NCBI GenBank assembly: GCA_021234155.1 | Contig: JAJEKV010000045.1 | Location: forward strand, 6,095,470-6,159,469 | DNA: 64,000 bases | Reading direction: 5' to 3' | Source: Isoetes taiwanensis | Lineage: Eukaryota > Streptophyta > Lycopodiopsida > Isoetales > Isoetaceae | Shown: in pieces, positions 22,770 to 33,475 of the stretch | Position numbering within the stretch: the stretch's first letter is position 1 | Layout of the letters: each line of letters begins with the position of its first letter | Made by a program: the position numbers and the translations under genes | Notes under the pieces: model-generated | The model's database searches: none | The model's input: the letters and a program-made list of their open reading frames with translations, nothing else | Told to the model about the DNA's origin: nothing

Positions 22770-23362
22770 AACCTGGTACTTGGATTCTGGTGCCAGTGAC
22801 TACATAACAAGGAACAAGGAATTGTTTAAAAATCTCAAGTTACTGGCAAGGAACAAAAAGGTAAAAATTGGCAAGGGAAAGCTAAACATTCAAGGCAATG
22901 GTGATGTGATATTGGAGCTACCAGTAGGGCATGTGCAGCTGAGAAACATCCCTCTATGTACTAGACCTGGAGGTAAACCTCATATCTATTTCTAAGATGG
23001 ATGATGCTAATCTATTTGCTACTTTTGGTGATAGACAATGCATAGTTAAAGATAAGCATCATCATGTGCTAGCACGAGGTGAAAGAGAAGGGTGCTTATA
23101 CAAACTAAGTTGGTATTCAAAACAATCTTCTGCCTTAGCTATCATCTCTACCAAAGAGCATCAAATATGGCATGAAAGATTAGGATACGCTAACTTTCAG
23201 TTTCTTAAGAAAATGCAGACTGAAAATTTTGTGCATGGCTTGCCAAAGATACACGCACCACTAGGAATTTGTGAAGGATGTGCCTTGGGAAAACTCAGCA
23301 GGAAATCTTACAAAAAGGTGAAAGGTACACGTGCAAATATCGTCTTGAACTGGTATACATAG
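22770..23362 (+). pseudogene. Copia protease and GAG-pre-integrase
   Basis: The aspartic protease active site appears as YLDSGASDYIT (about 22777). A TAA at about 22995 follows, and then the pre-integrase domain with WHERLGYANF...CEGCALGK (about 23170-23290). The second His of the HHCC zinc site is replaced by Tyr in GYANF. These domains mature and position integrase in active elements. Confidence 0.75.
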
Positions 23363-23630
23363 ACTTATGGGGTCCAGCTCGTGTCACTTCAATTGGTGGA
23401 TCAAGGTACTTTCTTCTCCTTGTTGATGACTTCTCTAGGAAACACTGGGTATTTTTTATGGCTCTCAAATCAGACTCATTTGAATACTTTAAACAGTGGA
23501 ACTTATTGGTTGAGAACTTTACAAATAAGACTATAAAAACCTTAAGAACTGATCAAGGAGGTGAGGAATTTTTTGAGCTCCTGAGCAGGTTTGGCATTCG
23601 TCATGAAACATCAATGGCACATGGCCAAGA
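23345..23630 (+). pseudogene. Copia integrase core, 3'-truncated
   Basis: The core opens after a frame change, with the first catalytic Asp in YIDLWGP (about 23357) and the second in LRTDQGGE (about 23545). Homology ends soon after FGIRHETSMA, before the third acidic residue. The sequence beyond about 23637 is unrelated. Confidence 0.75.
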
Positions 23631-23636
23631 TAAGAT

Positions 23637-23980
23637 GAATTTTTACGTCCACGGGAACCCAACGGGTTATGGGACGACACATACAAGGGCAACAACCCAT
23701 CTAAAACCTGGGGACTAGGCCCCATCACCAAACACAATAACCAAATATGAAAAGACTACCAAGAAGAAGATAATGCTAATGCTAGTGGTAATTATGTGCT
23801 TCTAAAATTATCTAGACATAGCCAATCCAAGGATTGGAAGGCATTCCTATTCATAACAATAAGTTTGTATATACACTCTTATTGGTACACACAAACCCAA
23901 GGATGCTTTCCTATTCATAACAACAAGTTTGTATATACACTCTTATTGTTATACACTGCTTATAAATCAAAAAAGCTCGA
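23637..23980. repeat. Junction sequence and 66-bp tandem repeat
   Basis: Non-copia sequence follows the integrase breakpoint. A TTCCTATTCATAACAA-containing unit of about 66 bp is duplicated (about 23841 and 23907). Confidence 0.55.
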
Positions 23981-24640
23981 CATCGAATAACTTGAATTTC
24001 AAATCATATTTCCTCTAACTAATGATGCAATAAATGCAAATCCAAAAAGTTCGGCATCGATAACTTAAGATCCAAACCAATGATGTTATGAATGCACAAA
24101 CACTAACCCCGTCACAATGGGAGAAACTCATTAAAGTTATGAAATTTTCCAAGCTTGTTTTCTCTTCCACGCCATATTTTAAGAAACATTTGCACTTTTA
24201 TTAGGTATTGCGTACATGTGTGCCATATATAATTATTGTGTCCCAAGACTTCCACTCTATATTTATGTAATAGGTAAAGGCCAAGAGCAGGCCATTTCGC
24301 TTGGTAAGGGCTTGGTGAGTCCGTTCGGCACTCCTCCTTGATCATTGAACTCCAAGAAATTCCTCGGCCCTGATGTTAAAAATTAGGTGATCATCAAGAG
24401 GACTAATGCGAGATATAAAATACGCCGTAATCATAAGAAATATCGCCATTTATTCCTTTATGAAAAGGTGAAGCAAAGCCACCAGCCTAAGAATAACTCG
24501 AATAACTGAGACTGCTAGGTTTTCTCGGCATCGATTAACTTCAATTTCAAACCATATTTCCTCTAACTAGTGATGCTATAAATCCAAAAATAAGGTGACC
24601 TAACAAATGCACTAATGACCTGCGTTTGCACCACAAAAAG
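23980..24640. repeat. Dispersed repeat family R1, copy 1
   Basis: About 430 bp (24190-24610) is closely similar to 45160-45570, including CATATTTCCTCTAACTAGTG and CGCCGTAATCATAAGAAATA. The right end AAGGTGACCTAACAAATG..CACTAATGACCTG (24590-24625) is the reverse complement of the left end of copy 2 (43545-43585), suggesting terminal inverted repeats of a DNA transposon. No ORF of note. Confidence 0.7.
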
Positions 24641-25290
24641 GAATCTTTCAAAGATTCCCTAAAAAAAACCTAAAAATTGCCACTTTTTGGGGGTCAATTG
24701 AAAAACAGCCCCTCAATTTTGATTTATGACACCCCTTTTTTGGTCCAAAATTAGAAACCTTTTGTTGTTTTGTGAATTCTAGACACCCAAACAAGCTGTA
24801 AAATTGGAGTCACCTTTTAGGAAAATCTTGGAAATACAAGAAAACTAGAAAAATTAAAGAACCATTAAAATCTTCACAAGAAATGAAAGCAAGATTGGCA
24901 AATCTAGGCGTATCTATTTGTTATTACTCAAGATGAACCACAAGGTGCTATGCGCCAAGATAGGCAAATGTAAAAACATAGAAGACCTAACTAACATGTC
25001 TGATAGCATTTGGCGCTTATACAAGACATGAAAAAACATGGATAAACTTGGAAGAAGCTATGCGAGCTTGGCAAAGGCCTTCAACATGTACAAAAAACTC
25101 TAGCCAAAACTAGGAAGTAACGATGTGCCCACATTTACATTATACAAGAAGTTTACGGCCTTTGAGAAGAGCAGGATTAGGAATGTCGTTATACTCGCCA
25201 ACTCCTTCGTGACTCGCCACCACCGCCCCTCGTTGCCATTCTCCTCATTGTCACTTGAAGTGGTCGAAGAGCTAACCGCTGGAACACTGT
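24640..25290. other. No gene recognised
   Basis: AT-rich spacer between repeat R1 and the transposase-like pseudogene. Nothing is identifiable. Confidence 0.5.
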
Positions 25291-25297
25291 CCTCATC

Positions 25298-26755
25298 CTA
25301 AGAAGCTTCGTCTGAACTATCTTCGCAGAAAGACTTTAGTAAGTTAATTGTTGCCGCACGTAGCCTGTTATCAACCTTGAGTGTGAAATCATAAGCCAAC
25401 ACTTGAGTTTCGTTCAGGTCCAGATTGTCCATGTGATTCTTATTCATCGTTTTCCAGCCCTTCTTGAAAAGAATTATCACAGAATCATACCGACCAACAA
25501 AAGGATCTGTATCCTTAGTTTGGTACCAGTGAACTTTCACTACTAAAGGGAGATTGTCTTTGAGTACAATGTCTTTAACCCGCACAATCCAGAAAGGACG
25601 CTCTTCGTCATCGTCAGTCGAAGGTACAGCTATAAGCATCCCCTTACTCAAATCTGCTAGTTTTTCTGGAGTTTGGCCTTGGTTCTTTATTAAGGCATGT
25701 CTATTTCCGAGGTACATTACAGGATCAGGTTCCTTGTTGACTTCAGTACTGCAGAACACGGAACCCTTTGCAATTCCTTAGTCTGCCTCAACAAGGGGAT
25801 GAACCTGAGTACCAGGCCAACAAAAAGCAACTTCCAGGGAGATGCTGTTGAGGGATTTAGTTACATCCTGCATTATTGAAAAGAAATTCTCCCACCAGCC
25901 TTTGTCCTCCTCACTGAAGTACTTAAAACCTGACCTTATACTTTTCTCCATGCTGGTCAGTGAGACGAAGGGATTTTTGTCCTTGTTCTTTTCTGTGTAG
26001 TCTATGGCACTTTTCAGTGGCTGCTGAATAGCCCTTCTCATTGCCTTAGTTTCAGGAACATATTTTAAATATTGTAGGCCCGCCAGTCGCCAAGTTTGGG
26101 AGGTGACAAAGTACTTCCCTTGAAGCTGTGCTTTTACCGCCCCGAGAAAAATTTTTACATGATGTTGAAATGTCAAATTATTCAACTTATGGATAGCAGA
26201 ACCTGTATCACCATGACGCTGGAAAACAAACTCACGAAAATCAAAAGTCTCGCTAAGCACTTCGACAACTGGAGTTGGATTGTAAGCTTGCTCAATCACA
26301 CTGCACAAGGAGTGTAGACAAAATGCTTTTTTCCTTCGCAACCGCATTTAAAAATCATCAAACATTTGGTCTATCCGATCATGGGTGTGGCCCACAAGTA
26401 AGAAACCAACCTTGACCTTTCGAAAGATACCCCCAAATCGACCAAAAAGATTAAGCGCAATAAGCAAATAAAACTTGGTTTGTTTTCTCTAGTAGTATTG
26501 TCTAACTATATGTACAACACTGGAGGCAGCTTCTCCTTTGCCAGCAAAATCTTATTTAGTATTGTCACCGTGAGGTTAGGATCGCTGTGTATATTTGGAT
26601 AGGTCAAAAATACTCTGCACTGTACAACACCGTGAAAGATCATCGCCCCAACCAAATCATTAGAGTTATTTTGAGATTTTGATTTATCCCAAATAGGGCA
26701 CCCTTGAAATTCCACATCAGCATTTTCTATGGGCCAATGCGGTGAAAGCAATAGT
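25298..26755 (-). pseudogene. Transposase-like protein (QLDN/GHTH signature family), broken
   Basis: Read on the minus strand from about 26755: an N-terminal part with LTVTILNKIL...KLPPVLYI, then a TAG where the family normally has Gln, directly before LDNTTRENK. After a frame change comes FRKVKVGFLLVGHTHDRIDQMF, then a C-terminal part (26347-25778, one in-frame TAA, then to 25298) that ends in a small domain with PFWIVRVKDIV...VKVHWYQTKD. The LDN..RENK and GFL.VGHTH.DIDQ blocks are, as I recall, the hallmark of a transposon-derived family (labelled DUF7869 in recent Pfam, from memory). They may supply acidic catalytic residues. The 5' part is missing. Function as a transposase is inferred. 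Confidence 0.6.
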
Positions 26756-26954
26756 TCATTTTATCCCACACTTAAGTGGCACTATTTTCTTAATAAATTT
26801 TGTTCCAACCACCATGTAACATTAAATATGCAAATTTTTTGGGCCTTCATCAATTAATCCTCGGCTTCACTAATTTTGAGCCCCAATTAACGGGGCTTTC
26901 CCTCCATTCCTTACCGCAAAAAAAAAAAAAAAAACAAAAAAACAAACCCTAAGC

Positions 26955-27090
26955 TTAGCGGAATTCATTTTGATTGTTGCCGAAATCGGAGCGCTACAAG
27001 GTTTTCTTCGATCCAATTTAACCTAGCGGAATTCATTTTGTTTGTTGCTGAAATCGTAGTACTACAAGGTTTTCTTGAATCCAATTTTAT
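26955..27090 (+). repeat. Tandem duplication, period about 65 bp
   Basis: AGCGGAATTCATTTTG..TTGTTGC.GAAATCG.AG..CTACAAGGTTTTCTT occurs twice (about 26957-27017 and 27023-27083). It lies upstream of the BAH-like gene and could be in its 5' UTR. Confidence 0.6.
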
Positions 27091-27703
27091 ACACCAGTAA
27101 CCTAAATTTGCAAATTTTCCATTGCTAAACATGCCAATTTGTTTGTTCTTCAGGTTTAGGCATCGGATTTTTGCCTATTCTGCTCCTCTTGATACTTCGA
27201 TTAAGCAGGTATTGTGATTCTCTATTTTTTACAGGTTTTGGGGATCAAATTCTTCATCTATTCTGCTCTTCTCTTCTCTTAGATTTAGGATGCTTATTAT
27301 CTAATTATACAAACGAAGTGGATTGTTACAATTCTATTTTCTTTTTCTTTTTTTGTATATCACGATATGAGAGTACAACATATAATTGTTGAGCACATTT
27401 CTGATCCAAAAGGGTGATTCTGTCTGCAACGAAATTCAAGCAAGGAAACAACTTCATTGGTATGTTAGATTTACATTTTCTATTGCAATTCTATAGATGT
27501 CTAGATTTTTGCTAATCACTTTAGAAGTAGAACATCAATTTAAGATTCTAAAATTACAGCAGAACCTTAGCCAACTTGTGCATGATTTAGGCTAAGCAAA
27601 ATTTTAAGCATGGTTTGTCCATATTGTCGCCGTTTATTTCATAGCTTCTTATATGGTGCATTAGCTGTTTGAGCACTTATACTTCTCACTGTTGTTGTAG
27701 ATT

Positions 27704-28498
27704 ATGTCCTCAAAGTGTTCTGAAATCAGTCAGATTATTTTGCGAAATGGCAAAAATAGCACAGGACAGTGGATTGATTTGCACATATCCATTGGTTCTT
27801 GGGTCACCATGAGGCCTAAACAATGCGGTCATCATGCGGTGAAGAAGCGCAAGATCAATGACTTGACTTCACATTGGAAGGCCCAAGTGCTTGGTTTTGT
27901 GACCAGCCAAGGTGGAAAATGCGTGGATCAGCTTATTGTCGCACATGCATATGGGCCTCAAGACATGATGAAAGAAGATATTTCTAAGGCTTCGACATTT
28001 CCAAAACTTGATGTGAACTGTCTATGCTCGTCTGACTTCAAGGATAGAGTTTCAGCACAAAGCATCACTAGCGTCTTGGAGGTACACCATTATGCGATTG
28101 GAAAGTTGTTGTTTCCTGATTATGCATTGTCTTCTCTTAAGGCTCAGGGCATATGGTTCCACAAATACCATTATACGAAGGAAAGTAAGGTTGGAAAGTT
28201 AACAATAGTCAATGCTCCAACATTATCACTTTTGTGTAGAGGAATCAGTGCGATTCATACTCTTACTGCATTTCGACTTTCATTGACAAGAGAAGTAGCT
28301 AAGTTAATGACTGAAAGAGGAGGGGTTCGGGGTGGTATGAAGGTCTTTATTCCCATACACATTTTTGCATTTATGTTCAAGGATGTGGAGACACTAAGAG
28401 TTGCACCTCAAACGTATACCTTTAAAGGAGTTAGAGAAGAATCCCTTGACCAGTTGTTTTACGGAGAATGGAGGACCAGGACTCATGAAACAAAATAA
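27704..28498 (+). CDS. Putative BAH-like domain protein (264 aa)
   Basis: A single uninterrupted ORF. The ATG lies just after an acceptor-like TTGTTGTAG, consistent with 5' UTR introns upstream (27100-27700). Residues about 26-135 follow the BAH pattern: GSWVTMRP (start strand), HWKAQVLGFV (the W.A.I block), a hydrophobic strand into HAYGPQDM (the position of YRPEDT) and CLCSSDFKDRVSAQSI (the position of LFLSDHVD..P...I). BAH domains bind nucleosomes or modified histone tails. The C-terminal half (residues 140-264) is unrecognised, with a basic RGGVRGGMK stretch. It could be a small host chromatin protein or a relic of a mobile element, since BAH-like modules also occur there. The domain call rests on pattern only. 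Confidence 0.45.
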   Translation: MSSKCSEISQIILRNGKNSTGQWIDLHISIGSWVTMRPKQCGHHAVKKRKINDLTSHWKAQVLGFVTSQGGKCVDQLIVAHAYGPQDMMKEDISKASTFPKLDVNCLCSSDFKDRVSAQSITSVLEVHHYAIGKLLFPDYALSSLKAQGIWFHKYHYTKESKVGKLTIVNAPTLSLLCRGISAIHTLTAFRLSLTREVAKLMTERGGVRGGMKVFIPIHIFAFMFKDVETLRVAPQTYTFKGVREESLDQLFYGEWRTRTHETK

Positions 28499-29589
28499 TT
28501 AACCAAGTGCCAAGTGGACTCAAAGCAGCCTTTATATTCGTGTAAGTTTGTATTTTATTTGCATCTACTTTACAAATGATAGTGCATGATATCATTTTTT
28601 TTCAGTAACGTGGTGCCAAAGCAAACATTATACTGTAATTTCTTTGTTGAAAGGTATAAAAGATAGTGGGAAAATAATAAGTATGTCTGGATAGCGGTAC
28701 AGGAAGAAGACTGGGATTTGACTATACATATGGAAAATGGCTCTGTGCAAACTTTGGACGGGAAGAAGAATGGACGCCAAGCGTAATGTAGAAAGTTACC
28801 GAGTCACAATAATCGATATTCAAGTTTCATTTCTTAGTAGACGACAAGAAGGTTGGATATAGAAGAGAGTGCAATGTGACATGCAAAGATTGCATGGTTC
28901 CACATCTGGTGAGAATGAAGCATGATATATGATGTGTTGTCAATTTAATGTAAAAAAAAGAGCTATTCCCCGGTTTATTTTGGGTTCAACTCCCAAGGGC
29001 AATACTCCTTAAATTTACATGCAGTATATGGGACGAATTGAATTGCTGATTGGTTTGATGCTGGCCTGGGCATAATCAGAGGTAAGCTTTTGCTTTCATA
29101 GGGTAACTTCTAGGCGCTGTAGTTGGTTGATGCCGCATGTGTCCGAGTTTGCTGAGAAGAGCCCTCTTCCCCCACGAAGCCAACTCTTGGAAAACGTTTT
29201 CGCAGATCCTAAAGGTTTTGGTATTGGATCTGATGGAAGATATAGGTGTGAAGACCCTGGTTTTACTGCAGGAACAACGCAAGTTTGATATAATACAGCA
29301 TAAGGATATCAGGGCCCATGACTGAAGGTGGCCTATAATTGTAGATCTTGCAGGAAATTTGCCATTTGGCAAATTTTTTTGTAGCTTGCTTCAAATTTCA
29401 TAAAATGGAAACAATTTTCTTAATACATGTCACTTTTTACAGGTCTAACCTTATTAGCTGACTGCCTCTTTAAGATCAGTAAGAGTGATTGTACACTCTT
29501 AATATGGACTACTAGACGTGACCCATTCTTATGTAAGTGCAGCAGTTCCCATTAAATTGTCAATACAATTTTACATGGTCTATAAGCTG
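28499..29589. other. Spacer with possible short exon
   Basis: Mostly AT-rich. The + strand segment 29126-29285 reads as PHVSEFAEKSPLPPRSQ and later GSDGRYRCEDPGF before a stop. It looks protein-like, but I cannot assign it to a gene. Confidence 0.3.
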
Positions 29590-29886
29590 AATATCATTTG
29601 TTTTTTAGCTGAACATCTCTTTACTGAGTGCATCAAATATGTGCCATACGCTAATCTTCCTCAGCTTCACTTCTTCAATAATGGACTAAGGACGAGCTTG
29701 GACAATGCAATCCAGAAAGGGCCAACTCCAGAAAGTAAGCAAACGAAAACTGGAGATGCCACAAGAAATGAAGCATGCATGAGATGTTATGATGTTTTTA
29801 ATGTGCTTTTAAAAATTCAAACATGTCATGATGCTTACTGCCCCACTTTCACTTGTGGTTCAGCAAGGTGGTTGTTTGCACAGTGA
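29590..29886 (+). CDS. TAZ zinc-finger-like fragment
   Basis: After a TTTTTTAG acceptor-like site the frame reads AEHLFTECIKYV and ends in a Cys-rich segment with C-x2-C, LLKIQTC, then C-x4-C spacing (ACMRC...TCHDAYCPTFTC), stopping at TGA 29884-29886. The spacing resembles the last helix-zinc unit of TAZ domains in BTB-TAZ proteins or HAC acetyltransferases, with the ligand His before the Cys replaced by Ile. Upstream (about 29120-29330) another short open segment may be an exon. It could equally be chance or a decayed fragment. Confidence 0.3.
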   Translation, partial: NIICFLAEHLFTECIKYVPYANLPQLHFFNNGLRTSLDNAIQKGPTPESKQTKTGDATRNEACMRCYDVFNVLLKIQTCHDAYCPTFTCGSARWLFAQ

Positions 29887-30119
29887 GCACATATATGCTA
29901 GCTATGAAGTTAATAACTCACTTTGTGGTGCAGACTTGTTTTACTTGTTTCTGTCACATTATATCTCTTCCAAGCAGCTCTCAAGTTCTTACAAGATCTA
30001 GTTGACCTCTCTTGTGAATCTCATGGCTATAAAACACCTTGAATAGATGTCAAAATCCTATTTTTCTCTAAATTTAAGAGAATGTACTGTTCTACTCCTG
30101 TTTTTAATGAAATCGCCTG

Positions 30120-30760
30120 TTGAATATCAATCAACATAAACTGCAATTTTGTCTACTGAAAAACGAATACTCTTACAACAAACATGGAAATGGTTTTGTA
30201 AACCAGAACATTGACAAACTTGCCACATGCTGTATGGCTTGTATACATAATCGAGAAGTTTTTTATCGTATCTCCAACCAAATCCCGTTTTTTCAATCAT
30301 ATGCAGCCCAAAGTCTCCTAATCCTTCGTACAGATAATCTTTGATTGAATTCTTTATGTTAATCTTATCCAGAACCTTGGACGAAAAGAGAAAATGTATC
30401 CTGACCATATCCCTTGCCTTAACATTAGTATAGATGTTATATTTTCAACTATTTCTGCAAATGAACGTTTCATTCTTATCCTTTTTGTGTTGGCACTCTT
30501 CCATATAGGCCACTTATCCATAGCCATAAAATGTAGTTAAAAGAATCCCACGGATTGCAATCACCAAATTTGTGTAATCCACCGTCATTTCACCCATATA
30601 TGGACAAATATTCATTCCAATGAGATGCTTATATCTGTCAGTCCCAAACTGTTTTACAGTCCATATTGCCTTCAGCAAGATCTTTTCCTGTAACAAACAT
30701 AAAGGGTGACCGTGGACCCAATAAGTTGAAAGAAAAATGCCATCATTCAAACCACTTTGT
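30120..30760 (-). other. Unassigned minus-strand ORFs
   Basis: Two minus-strand frames (30408-30127 and 30750-30514) are open but show no recognised motif. The phrase encoding WVHGHPLCL near 30715 recurs near 31770, so the sequence belongs to the duplicated block that extends to 32.7 kb. Confidence 0.25.
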
Positions 30761-30858
30761 AAAACATAACCCCCTGCTATTAAATCACCAACTCCTTACA
30801 TAAATGTGCACATATACTATAGGCGAATAATACAGTCGTCCATGTGACCCATATGCAG

Positions 30859-31121
30859 TTCAAAAACCTCAATCCCATTGAGGTGCTCAATCGTATCTGC
30901 CTGCTCAAAGAATTTTGCAGTCGAGAACTTAAACAACAGAGATAGATTCTGCTTGCACACCTGGCCAACCGCTTTTTAATCATCATATTTCAAAAACCTC
31001 AATCCCATTGAGTTTCTCAATCATATCTGCCTGCTCAAAGAATTTTACAGTCGAGAAATTAAACAACAGAGATAGATTCTGCTTGCACACCTGGCCAACC
31101 GCTATTTAATCATCATATTTT
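30859..31121 (-). repeat. 130-bp tandem duplication
   Basis: 30859-30988 and 30989-31121 are near-identical. On the minus strand both encode a VCKQNLSLLF.FST.KFFEQAD-like peptide followed by a LNGIEVFE stretch. This looks like an exon fragment amplified in place. Confidence 0.7.
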
Positions 31122-31254
31122 TAAGATAGCAGTACCATTTAAGGGAAACACATATGTCCGCCTTCAAGACCCACATAATACTTACAGTTTTTCACAACTT
31201 TTGAAAGATACAGTCATTAAGTTAACACAAAATCATGATTCTAAAATGATATCC

Positions 31255-31645
31255 TGACATAATCATCCAGAAAACTCCAATTTCATAATATTCAACAACT
31301 GATGTCTCAGCATCATACCCAGAAGCTCACTACAATATTAAATCCAAAGGTAGGCAGACAATCAATTGCAACATTTAGCAGATTATGCTACCTTAAATAT
31401 AAACTTAAATCTTAAAAATCTTAAGGCAAATAAAGTAAAAAAGAACCATGCGTCTTCACATGAATGTCTCAACATACTCTAAACATTTGGTATCCATAAT
31501 CATCCAGAAAACTCCAATTCCATAATATTCAAAACAGATGTCTTAGCAATATATCCAGAGTCTCACTACAATATTAAATCCAAAGGTAGGCAGACAGCCC
31601 ATCGCAACTTTTAGCAGATTATGCTATCTTAAATATAAACTTATA
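31255..31645. repeat. Duplication, period about 240 bp
   Basis: ATAATCATCCAGAAAACTCC and the following ~110 bp, up to AATCCAAAGGTAGGCAGAC, occur at about 31258 and again at about 31497. No coding sequence recognised. Confidence 0.65.
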
Positions 31646-31974
31646 AATCTTAAAGCTACTAAACTCAAATAGAACCATGCATCTTTTGCTTCAGTTATTA
31701 CTGCAACCAAAAACTTCTAACAGCTTCAACAGCAGCATCCCTTCCCTGTATCAAACATAAAGGGTGACCGTGGACCCAGTATGTACTCTGCAACAAGCAG
31801 ATATCACATGATTTAGTAACCATGGACTAAATTCATGTATAAATAAATAATATAAATGTATCTTACTTTTAATACAGGATACGACCCTGCATCACTTCAC
31901 TTGCTTTGAAAAAACTGGTTTTTCAGCTTTTGAGACAGAAGTCTCCCCAGAAGGCCTGTTGTGGTATTTGCACA

Positions 31975-32685
31975 ATCTTAGGTCTAGAAAACAGCCCAAT
32001 TACTGTCACAACATGTTTGGTTGTGCAGGGTCTGGTAATGCTCATTATTTTGACCTAAAAAAGGAAAATTAGCTATACAATCATGTTACAGAACAAAGAT
32101 ATAACATAAAAGAACATGCACTTACATGTTTGATTAGAGTCTGCATGCTTTTCTTGCTATGTTGGGTCAAGTGCTTCATTGCCACAATGCTGCCATCAGC
32201 AAGGGTTCCTTTATAGACTGCTCCAAGCCTAATAGCCCAATCTATTGTGTTTCAATCTCTGTTTCAAGTTTGGACTTCGTACACCATCTATGTTGAATGC
32301 TGACAATGATGAGGCCAAGCAACAACAATACCATCACTGCACCTTCCATGACACCAATAACAATCACTTTCAACATGATTGCTTACATGTTCTTGAAGCA
32401 AGGGAGAAAAATGGCAGATATAATAGGACCAGAGTACATACAGTTCCAGCCATGATGTGCTGCCAATTTGATGCAGGCCTGTTGTGGTCCTTCATCTCCA
32501 TAGACCTTAGGTCCAGAAAACAGCCCAATGACTATCACAACATGTTTGGTTGTGCAGGGTCTGGTAATGCTCATTATTGTGACCTAAAAGGGGAAAATTA
32601 GCACAACAATCATGTTACAGAACAAAGATATAACATAAAAGAACATGCACTTACATGTTTGATTAGAGTGCCTCAACATATTTTC
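31975..32685 (-). pseudogene. Receptor-like kinase fragment with internal duplication
   Basis: On the minus strand 32365-32250 encodes a hydrophobic membrane segment (VMEGAVMVLLLLGLIIVSI) followed by a basic juxtamembrane part. A TAG comes next. Then, near 32235-32130, comes a kinase N-lobe with GAVYKGTLADGSIVAMK (the strand after the glycine loop, and the VAxK lysine), ending at a clean donor CAT|GTAAGT. The adjacent segment of about 190 bp, with a CCCCTTTTAG|GTC acceptor, exists twice (about 31980-32145 and 32495-32670). The ectodomain and the rest of the kinase are missing, so this is a dead piece of a plant RLK gene. Confidence 0.6.
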
Positions 32686-32699
32686 GTCCAACTCTTACA

Positions 32700-33230
32700 C
32701 GCTTCATTCTCCACTGCCTTTGTGTTTCATTGGCTGTGGACTTCTCCCACAATTCTCTTCAAGGCCTTCAAAGGCAACTTCTCTTAGTGCATTGTCCAAG
32801 CAAGGAGCTGCTCTTCTTCTAACATTTGTTTCGTGCCTTGCCAGTAGTCTTCTATAGAACCATGTTCCAAGTTGACAAAGTGGCTTGGACATTGAAAAAG
32901 ACCCTCCTCGTTGTGTAGCCCGATGGAATGCCATTTTAGTTTGTTTATGGGACTTTTCCATACCTTGAGTATTCCAAACTGCAATGCTGCCGTATTCCTT
33001 CACAAACCACGGGGCATGAGCATATAATATGTGGATGTAGTGTGTGACCTCACTTTCTCCCCATGCCTTGATGCATATGTGGATTTAGTCACAAGCTCCT
33101 TAAATTGTACCTTCTCATCATTAGTGAAGCTACTTTTTTGTAATAAAACATTCAAACCGAATGCAAACCATGCATTCAACTTTTTATCGTGGATGTACCT
33201 CTTGTTTGTCCGTCTCTTTCGCCTCAACTA
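32700..33230 (-). pseudogene. Transposase-like C-terminal fragment
   Basis: The minus-strand frame reads WGESEVTHYIHILYAHAPWF, then KEYGSIAVWNTQGMEKSH and FHRATQRGG, running to a stop near 32704. Upstream, in another frame (33227-33040), are NAWFAFGLNVLLQK and FKELVTKSTYASR. The block H-Y-x-H-x(8)-P-x(n)-G-x(5)-N-Q/TQG-x-E-K-x-H recurs in uncharacterised transposon-derived proteins of plants and animals and probably belongs to the end of a transposase core. One frameshift near 33030 and a missing N-terminal half make it a pseudogene. Confidence 0.5.
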
Positions 33231-33239
33231 ATTTTTTTC

Positions 33240-33475
33240 CCCAAATCAAACGACCCTTTCCTTTTTGGATCTCAGATTCTTCAAGAAATGCCCGGCTTTA
33301 TCCCCCCCCAATGAGACCTTCGTTGGGATTGAATCGCTTCCTCGACCGCTTTCAAGTCCTTCTCAAGCTTCACTGAACCGTGGAGTCCAGCTTCTGACAA
33401 TACCTTCTCAACTCTTGCTATCCCCTCTTTCCTTTCCTTTTCAGCCTTAATTTTCCACACAAAGCAACAACTAAG
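33240..33475. other. Upstream flank of the methyltransferase gene
   Basis: A TTTCCTTTTCAG acceptor-like site ends at 33443 and may start the exon containing the ATG at 33476. The minus strand is also open with a helical Lys/Glu-rich translation, perhaps part of the adjacent transposase-like relic. Confidence 0.35.

Larger units (their letters stand above)
21310..23630 (+). mobile_element. Truncated, degenerate Ty1/copia retrotransposon
   Basis: A primer-binding site, gag, zinc knuckle, protease, GAG-pre-integrase and the start of the integrase core occur in copia order. The element stops within integrase, and RT, RNase H and the 3' LTR are missing. The 5' LTR should end just before the primer-binding site at 21598, but its start is not resolved. 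Multiple stops and frame changes show it is dead. Confidence 0.88.
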
